From a virus, in IMG/VR virus record IMGVR_UViG_3300023174_006137, positions 62,001 to 126,000 of that record: 64,000 nt of DNA; one strand, given 5' to 3'. The position numbers and the translations under genes were made by a program. Numbering within the stretch: the stretch's first letter is position 1; each line of letters starts with the position of its first letter. The notes below the pieces were generated by a model that was not told where the DNA came from, did no database searches, and saw only the letters and a list, made by a program, of their open reading frames with translations. Of the stretch, positions 55,776 to 63,081 are shown piece after piece.

Positions 55776-56579
55776 ATGACAAACATAGATATAATAGATA
55801 AAATAAAAAAGGAATACCCAAAAAATGGACTACAAAAAACTGCCAATATAATTGGTATTAGTTTATATACTTTAAAGAAAATAATTAAAAAAAATAATAT
55901 TATTTTAGGAGAGAAGGAAAGAAGAGTGGAATTTTCCAATTTTGAAAAAATAAATAAAAAAGAAGTTGCTTATTTTTTAGGTTTCTTTTGGTCTGATGGC
56001 GCAATAAGCAGAGATGAAATTTGTATAGAGATAAAATATGATGATAGTAATTCTATTTTAGATATATTAAATAAATTCGGTAATTGGAGAGTTAACAATA
56101 GAGTTAGAAAACTCAAAGGCAAAGAATATAAACAATCTTGCATAAGAATTAATGATAAGAAAATTAAAAATTTTCTATTAGAAAATGATTATGGCAATAA
56201 ATCAACAACAACTCCAACAAAAATATTATCTCTTATGCCAAATGATTTACAGCCTTATTTTTTCAGGGGGCTTATAGATGGAGATGGTTGTTTTTGTTCT
56301 AAAAACAGAAGTTATTTTTCTATTACAGGAACAATTAATCAAGATTGGCATGAAATAGAAAATTTATTTAATTATTTAAATATTAATTATAAATTAACAT
56401 TAAAAGAACGGAAAACAGGTAATTCAAGTTATGTAGTTATATCTAATAAAAAAGATATAACTACATTGGGAAATTATATTTATGGAGAAAATTATGACAA
56501 TATTGGACTTTATAGAAAATATAAAATATATATGGAGATAAAAAACAAACCAATATCAAAATATTCAAAATATAAATGA
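55776..56579 (+). CDS. LAGLIDADG homing endonuclease with N-terminal HTH
   Basis: 267 residues. Residues 8-40 (IKKEYPKNGLQKTANIIGIS, then LYTLKKIIKKN) form a helix-turn-helix. Two LAGLIDADG motifs follow: VAYFLGFFWSDGAI near residue 66 and YFFRGLIDGDGCF near 165, with the acidic residues intact. A free-standing homing endonuclease gene, not within an intron that I can see. Its stop overlaps the ATG of the zincin gene (ATGA). Confidence 0.85.
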   Translation: MTNIDIIDKIKKEYPKNGLQKTANIIGISLYTLKKIIKKNNIILGEKERRVEFSNFEKINKKEVAYFLGFFWSDGAISRDEICIEIKYDDSNSILDILNKFGNWRVNNRVRKLKGKEYKQSCIRINDKKIKNFLLENDYGNKSTTTPTKILSLMPNDLQPYFFRGLIDGDGCFCSKNRSYFSITGTINQDWHEIENLFNYLNINYKLTLKERKTGNSSYVVISNKKDITTLGNYIYGENYDNIGLYRKYKIYMEIKNKPISKYSKYK

Positions 56580-57514
56580 TTTTAGAAAAAAGAAGCATTC
56601 CTAATATAGTAAAGGAAATAATAGATGAAAATCTAATAGAAATTGAAAATATTATTAAAAAAAATATAAATAAAAGTTTAATATTAAATATCGACAAAAA
56701 CACAATTGTGAACAATAAAAATGTTTATTTGAAATGTAATTTAACTATTAATTTTGAATTTAATGATATTAATAAATATACTGGAGATATAAATTATCAA
56801 TCAATAATAGATAATGATTTTAAAAATTGCATAATAAATATATTTTTACCATTAGACTCTAAAATAAACTTATCTATATCGGCATTATCACATGAGTTAT
56901 TTCATCTTTATGAATTGTTTCAAATTAAAAAAATATTTAAAAAAACAAAATGGCAACACACTACTGACCTAATTGATTTAGAAAAAATGGATTTATATAA
57001 ATACAATTCAATAAAATATTTTAAAAATTTAATATATTTGTCTTTGCCACATGAAATTAACGCAAGAATAGCATCTATGCATTTTTATCTTTTAGGATTT
57101 AAATCCAATGATAAAGAATTTTTGCTCAATAAATTAAAAACTACTAAGGAATATAATTATTTTAATATGCTAAATAATTTTGATGATAATTATTATTTAG
57201 ACTTTTTAATAAAAGAAATAGGATTAGACAGCGCAATAAATATATTTAATTTTTTAAATATAATATTAAAAATTAAATATACGATATCAAATATAAATGA
57301 TTTGAAAAAATATTTTGAAAAAATCAAAAAATATTTTATGGATTTGATGAAATATTATAATAAAAAAATAACAAGAATACTATATGATATATCCAATGAT
57401 GCCTTTGAATACATACATCAGGATAGATATATTTTATCATTTGAAGAAATGATAAAGGAACAAAAAAACACTAAAAAAGATAAAGATATAGATTATAAAT
57501 TATATTTTAATTGA
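56576..57514 (+). CDS. HEXXH zincin-like protein
   Basis: 312 residues. LSISALSHELFHLYELFQ contains the HELFH zinc motif (around residue 105) and SLPHEINARIASMHFYLL about 60 residues later supplies a likely third ligand. It is a paralogue of the protein at 50223, where the Glu is lost, and shares the layout of the protein at 41805. The start lacks the full capsid-targeting-like leader. Putative metalloprotease; substrate unknown. The gene ends at a terminator shared with the Thg1-like gene. Confidence 0.65.
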   Translation: MILEKRSIPNIVKEIIDENLIEIENIIKKNINKSLILNIDKNTIVNNKNVYLKCNLTINFEFNDINKYTGDINYQSIIDNDFKNCIINIFLPLDSKINLSISALSHELFHLYELFQIKKIFKKTKWQHTTDLIDLEKMDLYKYNSIKYFKNLIYLSLPHEINARIASMHFYLLGFKSNDKEFLLNKLKTTKEYNYFNMLNNFDDNYYLDFLIKEIGLDSAINIFNFLNIILKIKYTISNINDLKKYFEKIKKYFMDLMKYYNKKITRILYDISNDAFEYIHQDRYILSFEEMIKEQKNTKKDKDIDYKLYFN

Positions 57515-57541
57515 AAAGTCCAACTAATTAGTTGGACTTTC
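57514..57541. terminator. bidirectional intrinsic terminator
   Basis: AAAGTCCAACTAATTAGTTG followed by GACTTT, a perfect palindrome between the convergent zincin and Thg1-like genes; it overlaps the 3' end of the latter. Confidence 0.8.
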
Positions 57542-58444
57542 TAATAATGGTAAAATGGTTTCACACCATTTTTTAAATTCATCAAAATCATTCTTTTTAT
57601 ATAAATCTATCATTCCTAATAGAGGATTACCATAGTGAGATATAGTATTTGGTTCTGCACCAAAAAGTATTACATCTTCTCTATTTTTTATAGTCATTAA
57701 TGGTGGTAAATCAAGCCTATCAAGTGTCCATCTTTCAATAACCAAATTAGGATTTTGTCTAGCTTGATGTTTTGCTGGAAGTTTTGCCAATTCTTCAGTA
57801 GTAAATGGTTTTAAAACTCTTTTTCTCTGAATATATGTGCCTCTTTTGAAGAAAGCAGGATAATCATTCCAATTTACACCTTTTTGAAAAAGCATTTCTT
57901 GTTTATCTGAACCCGATTTTCCGTGTAATTCGTTATGAGAATAATAATGTTGTGCTGCCATGCTAATAGAATTTTTAGTAGCATCTATTTCACGCCACAA
58001 AAAGGTATTAGCAGCTTCTTGAATTGTTGGAACATTAAATACTCTACAATCTAATCTTGGCATCAAATGTGTTTTTTCAGGTAGATATTTAGGCAATTCT
58101 CTATTAAAAAATACTGAAGCCATACCAGCTAAATCAGATATCATTTTAAATAATCTACCATCAAAATATATTTTTGATTCATATGAATCTGAATACCAAA
58201 CTAAAGTTATTTCATCACTTTGAGTATAACCACAATTTGCATTAGTTTCTTTAACTAAATACTTAGTTGTTTCAACCATTAAATTTGATAACCTCTCATC
58301 ATAGGGCCTTTTTAGTCCTTTTGTAAATTTAGAAAATCCTTTACCATCTAATCTGGCTATTACAGGAATTCTTGGAAGCATACGAATGCCACAAGTAGCA
58401 TCTTCATACATTTTTATTCTATCCCCTAAAGTATCTTTTATCAT
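57524..58444 (-). CDS. Thg1-like 3'-5' RNA polymerase (tRNA-His guanylyltransferase family)
   Basis: ATG 58444 (MIKDTLGDRIKMYEDATCGI) gives 306 residues. IPVIARLDGKGFSKFTKGLK followed by RPYDERLS is the first metal-binding motif, and NANCGYTQSDEITLVWYSDS holds the second carboxylates (S-D-E). ASVFFNRELP and RLDCRVFNVP continue the family pattern. Bacterial and phage Thg1-like proteins add nucleotides in the 3'-5' direction and repair 5'-truncated tRNAs rather than only adding G-1 to tRNA-His. With RnpA, PNK-like kinase and the tRNA arrays, a tRNA-repair role is plausible. Confidence 0.9.
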   Translation of the reverse strand: MIKDTLGDRIKMYEDATCGIRMLPRIPVIARLDGKGFSKFTKGLKRPYDERLSNLMVETTKYLVKETNANCGYTQSDEITLVWYSDSYESKIYFDGRLFKMISDLAGMASVFFNRELPKYLPEKTHLMPRLDCRVFNVPTIQEAANTFLWREIDATKNSISMAAQHYYSHNELHGKSGSDKQEMLFQKGVNWNDYPAFFKRGTYIQRKRVLKPFTTEELAKLPAKHQARQNPNLVIERWTLDRLDLPPLMTIKNREDVILFGAEPNTISHYGNPLLGMIDLYKKNDFDEFKKWCETILPLLESPTN

Positions 58445-58458
58445 GTTATGAATTTTTA

Positions 58459-58489
58459 CAAAAATACGAAAAAAGAATTGAAAAAGCAA
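58459..58489 (-). promoter_or_regulatory. Bacteroidota-type promoter of the Thg1-like gene
   Basis: Minus strand TTG (58489-58487), 20-base spacer, TATTTTTG (58466-58459), 14 bases before the ATG. Confidence 0.6.
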
Positions 58490-58560
58490 AAATTTTTCTG
58501 ACTTTTTCCAATATAGGTATTGGTAAAATTAATATATATTTTATTAAAAACAATACAAAT

Positions 58561-59271
58561 ATGGGTAAAAAATGGACTAATCAAACAAAAATATTACACG
58601 GAAAGAAAAAAGAATTAGGTATAAAAAAATTAACTATTGCAAATTGCAAAAAATATCCAAATAATCCTTACCAACTTATTTTTGATGGCGTACATGTTGC
58701 TTTTTTTCCTGATTGGAACAAAGCTTTTTCAGCGATAGACGAAGTTGTAAAAAATGGTATTGATTTTGTGCGTGAGATAAATAAAAGGGTAATTAAAAAT
58801 CTTGAAATAAATGATGGTCAAATGAGGTGTTATAGATGTAATATGTTTAAACACATAGATTCATTTAAATATGGTCATAAATATTGTTATGATTGTGTTT
58901 TGCAAGAAAAAAAAGAATATTATTATTTGAATAAATATAAAATCTCAAAAAATAGGTATTCTAGTTTTGAAAGCTATTTAAACAGCTTAATAGGTAAACG
59001 AGATAGAAAAGAATTTTTCTCACTCGAAGATTTGATGGATATTCTTAAAAGACAAGACTATAAATGTGCTATAACTAGACAAGAATTTGAGTTGAAAAAA
59101 AATAGTCCAAAATTACCTTCGATTGATAGAATCAATCCTAAATCGAATGGCGGTGACTATAGTTTAGATAATATTCAACTCGTTTGGCATGGTGTTAATT
59201 CATTTAAAAGTAATTGGTCAATGGACTTTCTGATTGAATGCTCTAAACATATAGTTAATAATAATGTTTAA
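58561..59271 (+). CDS. HNH homing endonuclease
   Basis: 236 residues. CYRCNMFKHIDSFKYGHKYC with YDC is a zinc-binding CxxC...CxxC module. The nuclease core is CAITRQEFELKKNSPKLPSI, then DRINPKSNGGDYSLDNIQLV, the H-N-H variant in which SIDRIN-P and DNIQLVW are typical. An N-terminal helical part probably reads DNA (KKWTNQTKILHGKKKELG). Free-standing between Thg1-like and a small basic protein. A TTAATATATATTTT word lies upstream. Confidence 0.85.
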   Translation: MGKKWTNQTKILHGKKKELGIKKLTIANCKKYPNNPYQLIFDGVHVAFFPDWNKAFSAIDEVVKNGIDFVREINKRVIKNLEINDGQMRCYRCNMFKHIDSFKYGHKYCYDCVLQEKKEYYYLNKYKISKNRYSSFESYLNSLIGKRDRKEFFSLEDLMDILKRQDYKCAITRQEFELKKNSPKLPSIDRINPKSNGGDYSLDNIQLVWHGVNSFKSNWSMDFLIECSKHIVNNNV

Positions 59272-59453
59272 GACTCATATTTACCACCTTTTCTTTTTCT
59301 TTTACAAAACTGACGCTGACTAAATCCGGATGGATTAGAACAATTAATAGATTTTTTATATTTAACACTCCAACGAGATTTCATACCATTTCTTGGTTTA
59401 TTATAAGATTCTGATATAAATTCTTCAAAAGTAAAAATTGTTTCCATAAACAT
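59268..59453 (-). CDS. small basic protein with capsid-targeting-like leader
   Basis: 61 residues, or 59 from the second Met: METIFTFEEFISESYNKPRN. The F-E-E-F-I-S-E-S leader matches the T4 capsid-targeting sequence and its I-S-E|S cleavage pattern. The mature part would be about 46 residues, strongly basic (SVKYKKSINCSNPSGFSQRQ; KRKRKGGKYES). A small packaged, possibly injected, DNA-binding protein is a good guess. It shares a palindromic promoter region with the outer-membrane protein gene. Confidence 0.6.
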   Translation of the reverse strand: MFMETIFTFEEFISESYNKPRNGMKSRWSVKYKKSINCSNPSGFSQRQFCKRKRKGGKYES

Positions 59454-59483
59454 ATATATTTTTTATAAAAAATATATATGTTA
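59452..59483. promoter_or_regulatory. 32-bp perfect palindrome between divergent genes
   Basis: ACATATATATTTTTTA followed by TAAAAAATATATATGT is identical on both strands and fills the gap between two divergent ATGs. Each half provides an AATATATAT late-type word at the usual distance from one start codon, so it probably works as a symmetric double promoter; a regulator site is also possible. Confidence 0.6.
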
Positions 59484-59484
59484 T

Positions 59485-60306
59485 ATGAAAAAGTTATTTA
59501 CATTAATTTTTATTTTATTTTCCTTAACAGCAATAGCACAAACAGATTCTATATTATTATCTTTATCTGGTGGTGGCGAATTTAATTCTGGAAATGTTAA
59601 TTCTTCTAAATTAAATTTTATATTAGAGTTATCAGGTTATAAAAATAACCATACTTGGTCTATCACACCTTCCTACAAATATATAGAAAATCAAATATCA
59701 CCATCAAATAAATCTACATCAACACAAAACGAATTTTATTCAGTTCAAAATTATACATTCCAGAATCAAAAACCATTTAAATTAATGTTGTTTTCAGAAT
59801 TAGAACATTCCGAAGTAAAGAAAATTGATTTAAGAGCTAATATTGGTTTTGGTGTTGGACATAAATTATATAATAAAAATGGGGTTGATATATCAATTTC
59901 AGAAGTTATTTTACCTAACTATTATCAAAATATGGTATTCACAACACCAACTTCTAAAATTGGTATAAAAAATCGCAATAATACCAGCATATATGCTTCA
60001 ACAAGATTAAAATGTGTTTATAAAACAGGTATATTTACTTTTACCAGTATTAATATGATACAACCATCTTTATATACAAAGGATTATGACGGAACATTAA
60101 TTAAAACTAATGATAATATTAATTTTAGGAGCAATAATACATTAGATTTTTTAATCAAACATGGTTTTTCATTTGGCGTTGCATATAATTATGATTACCA
60201 ATCTTATTTAAATTATATAAATCGTATTAATAACCTATCTTTATCTAATTCAGATGCACAATTTATATTTTATCTTAAAAAAGGTTTTATAAAAAAGAAA
60301 AATTAA
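59485..60306 (+). CDS. outer-membrane beta-barrel protein (DUF481-like) with signal peptide
   Basis: 273 residues. MKKLFTLIFILFSLTAIAQT is a classic signal peptide with cleavage after AIA. The rest alternates short amphipathic strands with turns (SGGGEFNSGNVNSSKLNFIL; ELSGYKNNHTWSITPSYKYI) and ends on an aromatic-flanked strand with FIFYLKKGFIKKKN. The SGNVN..SKLNF..ELSG pattern is that of DUF481 barrels. It would be exported to the host outer membrane. Possible roles: receptor masking or superinfection exclusion. Its start shares the palindromic promoter. Confidence 0.75.
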   Translation: MKKLFTLIFILFSLTAIAQTDSILLSLSGGGEFNSGNVNSSKLNFILELSGYKNNHTWSITPSYKYIENQISPSNKSTSTQNEFYSVQNYTFQNQKPFKLMLFSELEHSEVKKIDLRANIGFGVGHKLYNKNGVDISISEVILPNYYQNMVFTTPTSKIGIKNRNNTSIYASTRLKCVYKTGIFTFTSINMIQPSLYTKDYDGTLIKTNDNINFRSNNTLDFLIKHGFSFGVAYNYDYQSYLNYINRINNLSLSNSDAQFIFYLKKGFIKKKN

Positions 60307-60776
60307 TTAACACCATTATATACCCTTCTTAATAAAGCTAAAATATAAAAATTAGGTTTTATTATTGGATTTTCATTTAAAAAATCAAAATATTTTTCTT
60401 CTCCATAAACATCATTTATGAATGTTCCAACAGCGCCAGAACGGGACACACCGGCCAAACAATGCACATAAAACTCTTTTACATGACTATTTCTTTCAAC
60501 AAATTCAATAATAGTTTCCGCCTGTTCCCTCGTAAAAAGTTGCATTTCTTGTTGTCCTCGCTTTACTCTTCGTTCATTTTCTTCTTCAGTTGCGTCATCA
60601 AATACCAATCTAAGCACATTAGAATAATTTTGTGGAAAATACGAATGTGGTAAATCTGAATTCATAATGGAAATAAATGCTTTATCTGTATCCTCCTGAA
60701 TTGTTTTATCGGTAGGAATACGCATTCTTTGCATTTTATCATCAAATCTATCTTTAGATAATACTCGAACTATCAT
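60303..60776 (-). CDS. dual-specificity protein phosphatase-like
   Basis: 157 residues. VKEFYVHCLAGVSRSGAVGT contains the phosphatase P-loop H-C-x5-R-S-G, and an upstream acidic residue region (ATEEENERRV) may hold the general acid. The fold is that of short tyrosine/dual-specificity phosphatases found in many large phages. Substrate could be host protein phosphotyrosine or an RNA 5' triphosphate; not decidable. It overlaps the next upstream gene by one base. Confidence 0.85.
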   Translation of the reverse strand: MIVRVLSKDRFDDKMQRMRIPTDKTIQEDTDKAFISIMNSDLPHSYFPQNYSNVLRLVFDDATEEENERRVKRGQQEMQLFTREQAETIIEFVERNSHVKEFYVHCLAGVSRSGAVGTFINDVYGEEKYFDFLNENPIIKPNFYILALLRRVYNGVN

Positions 60777-61075
60777 TAGTTATATTTTTTAGCAATTTTT
60801 TCAATTATTTCTTCTTCTTCTTTTGTTATTCGTAAATAACTTTTCGCCAAATCAGATAAATTTTTATGAAAATCCATTTCAATCGAACTTTTCTTTTCTG
60901 TTACATAATCCAAAATAAAAGCTTTTTTATCAGGATGATTATTTTTTTTCAAAAGTTCTTTTATATCTTTTTCAGATAATTCATTTATTAATTCAAGAAA
61001 TAATTGTTCCTTTTCCCTTGAACTCATAGACCACATGATGTCATCAATATCGACATCGACGCTTATATAACCCAT
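60776..61075 (-). CDS. small helical hypothetical protein
   Basis: 99 residues; VDVDIDDIMWSMSSREKEQL then helices KDIKELLKKNNHPDKKAF and EEEEIIEKIAKKYN. The opening Y-I-x-V-D-V-D-x-D-D motif is common in small phage proteins, but I cannot name the family. The stop shares a base with the phosphatase start (TAATG type), so they are coupled. Confidence 0.5.
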   Translation of the reverse strand: MGYISVDVDIDDIMWSMSSREKEQLFLELINELSEKDIKELLKKNNHPDKKAFILDYVTEKKSSIEMDFHKNLSDLAKSYLRITKEEEEIIEKIAKKYN

Positions 61076-61084
61076 ATTTTGTTT

Positions 61085-61201
61085 TTATTTTTTTCTTCTA
61101 CATCTCAAAGCTGCTGCCGCAACTGATTTAATTTTTTTAGAAGTTGATGTTTTTAATAATTTTGATGCTTTTGAAGCAATTTTTTTAGATGTTCTTGCCA
61201 T
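61085..61201 (-). CDS. 38-residue Lys/Arg-rich protein
   Basis: Not in long-ORF lists. MARTSKKIASKASKLLKTST then SKKIKSVAAAALRCRRKK: 14 of 38 residues are Lys or Arg, with alanine-rich helices similar to a histone tail or small DNA condensing peptide. The ATG lies 3 bases from the stop of the next upstream gene. The size and charge suggest packaging with DNA or binding to RNA; function unknown. Confidence 0.55.
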   Translation of the reverse strand: MARTSKKIASKASKLLKTSTSKKIKSVAAAALRCRRKK

Positions 61202-61203
61202 AA

Positions 61204-61968
61204 TTAATCAATCCAATTTTCAATTTTTTCTTCAATAATTTTAAATAATAACTTTTTTGCCTTTTTATGTTTCATATCAGAAATAGTATGAGCTAAATGA
61301 AATTTATCATTTGAACCAGTTTTTAACTTAGCTTTTTCATAAGAAAGTTTATTTTTAGAAAAATAATCATCAAAATTTTCAAAAATAGTTTTTGTTTTAA
61401 GATTATATGCTTTATCTGATTCTAAATCAAAAATATCTAATTCAATTCCCGATTCTAAATCAATTTCTTCATAATCAGTATCATTTAAAATAGATTCAAT
61501 TTTTTTATCACGATTTATTGCTTTAGCTAAATCTTTATATTTTTCCAAATCTTCAACACAAGGTTGCCAAACATATTCATTTTTATAATACAATGTCCAT
61601 TCTTCAGAATATACATCACCATTTATATCATTCGTCCAAATTTTATCTATTAAACGACAACATAAACGCATCCATTTTATTTGTTCCGGCAAATCAACAG
61701 GATAATATTTACCAACTTTGCATTTTCTTTCAAATTCATTAGCAGTTTTTTCTAATTTAAAACGCCAAATTTTTATTATATCATCATAACCAAAATCAGT
61801 ATCTTTCCAAACAATTTTGGCCCATTTAAATATATTTGAAATGCCTTTTTTAAAATTATAATAAGGAATTTCAAATCTATATGTTTTAGTATAAGACCAC
61901 CAACTCTCTAATCTTTCAATTAGAGTATCTTTTTGTCTTTTCTTTTTATAAATATCTGTTAAATTCAT
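61204..61968 (-). CDS. hypothetical tryptophan-rich phage protein
   Basis: 254 residues. Rich in W, Y and K in the first half (LIERLESWWSYTKTYRFEIP; IFKWAKIVWKDTDFGYDDII; WMRLCCRLIDKIWTND) and acidic in the middle. It ends with HTISDMKHKKAKKLLFKIIE. Similar W-rich proteins occur in T4-like genomes without known function. The start overlaps the TyrRS stop by 4 bases, so it is translated from the same early mRNA. Confidence 0.5.
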   Translation of the reverse strand: MNLTDIYKKKRQKDTLIERLESWWSYTKTYRFEIPYYNFKKGISNIFKWAKIVWKDTDFGYDDIIKIWRFKLEKTANEFERKCKVGKYYPVDLPEQIKWMRLCCRLIDKIWTNDINGDVYSEEWTLYYKNEYVWQPCVEDLEKYKDLAKAINRDKKIESILNDTDYEEIDLESGIELDIFDLESDKAYNLKTKTIFENFDDYFSKNKLSYEKAKLKTGSNDKFHLAHTISDMKHKKAKKLLFKIIEEKIENWID

Positions 61969-63035
61969 ATTATTTTGGCAAAATTACGCTTTCCAACTTT
62001 TATTATATCACCAGTTTTTATTTCAAATTCTTCAGTAACTTTTTCGCCATTTACTTTCACAGCATTAGATTTCAATAATCTTCTAGCATCTGATTTAGAA
62101 CCCTTAATTATTTTACTTACTATTTCAACAAGATTTCCAACTGATAATTCAATCATATCTTCAGGAATTTGCTTACTTTGTATTACTGATTCAAAATGAA
62201 TTTTAGCCATTTCTGCTAATTCTTCATTCCATATTTCAGTTGTTATTTGAAAAGCCAATTCTTTCTTTTGCTCCATTGGATGCTTAATTTCAATTTTATC
62301 AAAGAAAATTGGCAACCATTCATTCATAGTTTCATCAGAAATAGACATACATTTTCCAAAAACATCTTCTGGAGAATCATTTAAATTAATAGTATTGTTA
62401 AATGATTTTGACATTTTTCTACCATCTAATCCATTAATTACAGGTGTCATTATACAAACTTGTGGTTCAATACCATTAATAGTTTGCAACTCACGTCCTT
62501 TAATCATATTAAGTAATTGATCTTGACCACCGATTTCAAAATTAGATTTCAATACTACACTATCTATACCTTGTAATAAGGGATATACTAATTCTTGCAT
62601 TGATATTCCTGAACCATTTTGTATTCGATTTTGAAAAGAATCACGATTTAATAAATCTTGAACCGTAAATTTTGATAAAATAGACATTATATCAACTAAA
62701 GTCATTTTATCAAACCATTCATTATTAAAATGAATAGTTATATCATCGCCTAGTATTCTTTTTATTTGTGGTAAAATGCAACTTGTATTTTCTAATACAA
62801 CTTCTTTTTCCAACATAGGCCTAGTAGAATCTCTACCTGTAGCATCACCAATTGTAGAAGTAAATGTACCTAATACAATATGTATATCACAACCATCATT
62901 CTTCAACAATTTAACAATTCTTAAAGGCAATAAATGACCTAAATGCAGCGAAGTCCCAGAAGGATCAATACCAAATTTAACTATACCTTTCTTTTGAAAA
63001 AGATTTGTATTTTCGGGAAATGTAGAAAATTTCAT
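61965..63035 (-). CDS. tyrS: tyrosyl-tRNA synthetase
   Basis: ATG 63035 (MKFSTFPENTNLFQKKGIVK) is 6 bases after a host-type -7 element; the in-frame ATG at 63044 lies inside that element, so the later start is used (356 residues). KFGIDPSGTSLHLGHLLPLR is the HIGH region, FTSTIGDATGRDSTRP and NFEIGGQDQLLNMIKGREL the tyrosine pocket, GLDGRKMSKSFNNTI the KMSKS loop, and an S4 RNA-binding domain ends the protein (DARRLLKSNAVKVNGEKV). Complete. No tRNA-Tyr is in this window, so it may serve host tRNA-Tyr or one elsewhere in the genome. Confidence 0.95.
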   Translation of the reverse strand: MKFSTFPENTNLFQKKGIVKFGIDPSGTSLHLGHLLPLRIVKLLKNDGCDIHIVLGTFTSTIGDATGRDSTRPMLEKEVVLENTSCILPQIKRILGDDITIHFNNEWFDKMTLVDIMSILSKFTVQDLLNRDSFQNRIQNGSGISMQELVYPLLQGIDSVVLKSNFEIGGQDQLLNMIKGRELQTINGIEPQVCIMTPVINGLDGRKMSKSFNNTINLNDSPEDVFGKCMSISDETMNEWLPIFFDKIEIKHPMEQKKELAFQITTEIWNEELAEMAKIHFESVIQSKQIPEDMIELSVGNLVEIVSKIIKGSKSDARRLLKSNAVKVNGEKVTEEFEIKTGDIIKVGKRNFAKII

Positions 63036-63041
63036 AATAAG

Positions 63042-63072
63042 CAAAGATAAGAAAAAAAATTTAAGAAAACAA
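63042..63072 (-). promoter_or_regulatory. Bacteroidota-type promoter of tyrS
   Basis: Minus strand TTG (63072-63070), 20-base spacer, TATCTTTG (63049-63042). Confidence 0.6.
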
Positions 63073-63081
63073 ATAAAATTT

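Noticed and set aside
55702-55821. N-terminal membrane segment on the metallophosphoesterase
   Set aside because: This hydrophobic frame extension overlaps the divergent LAGLIDADG gene and the host-type promoter; the enzyme domain starts at 55701.
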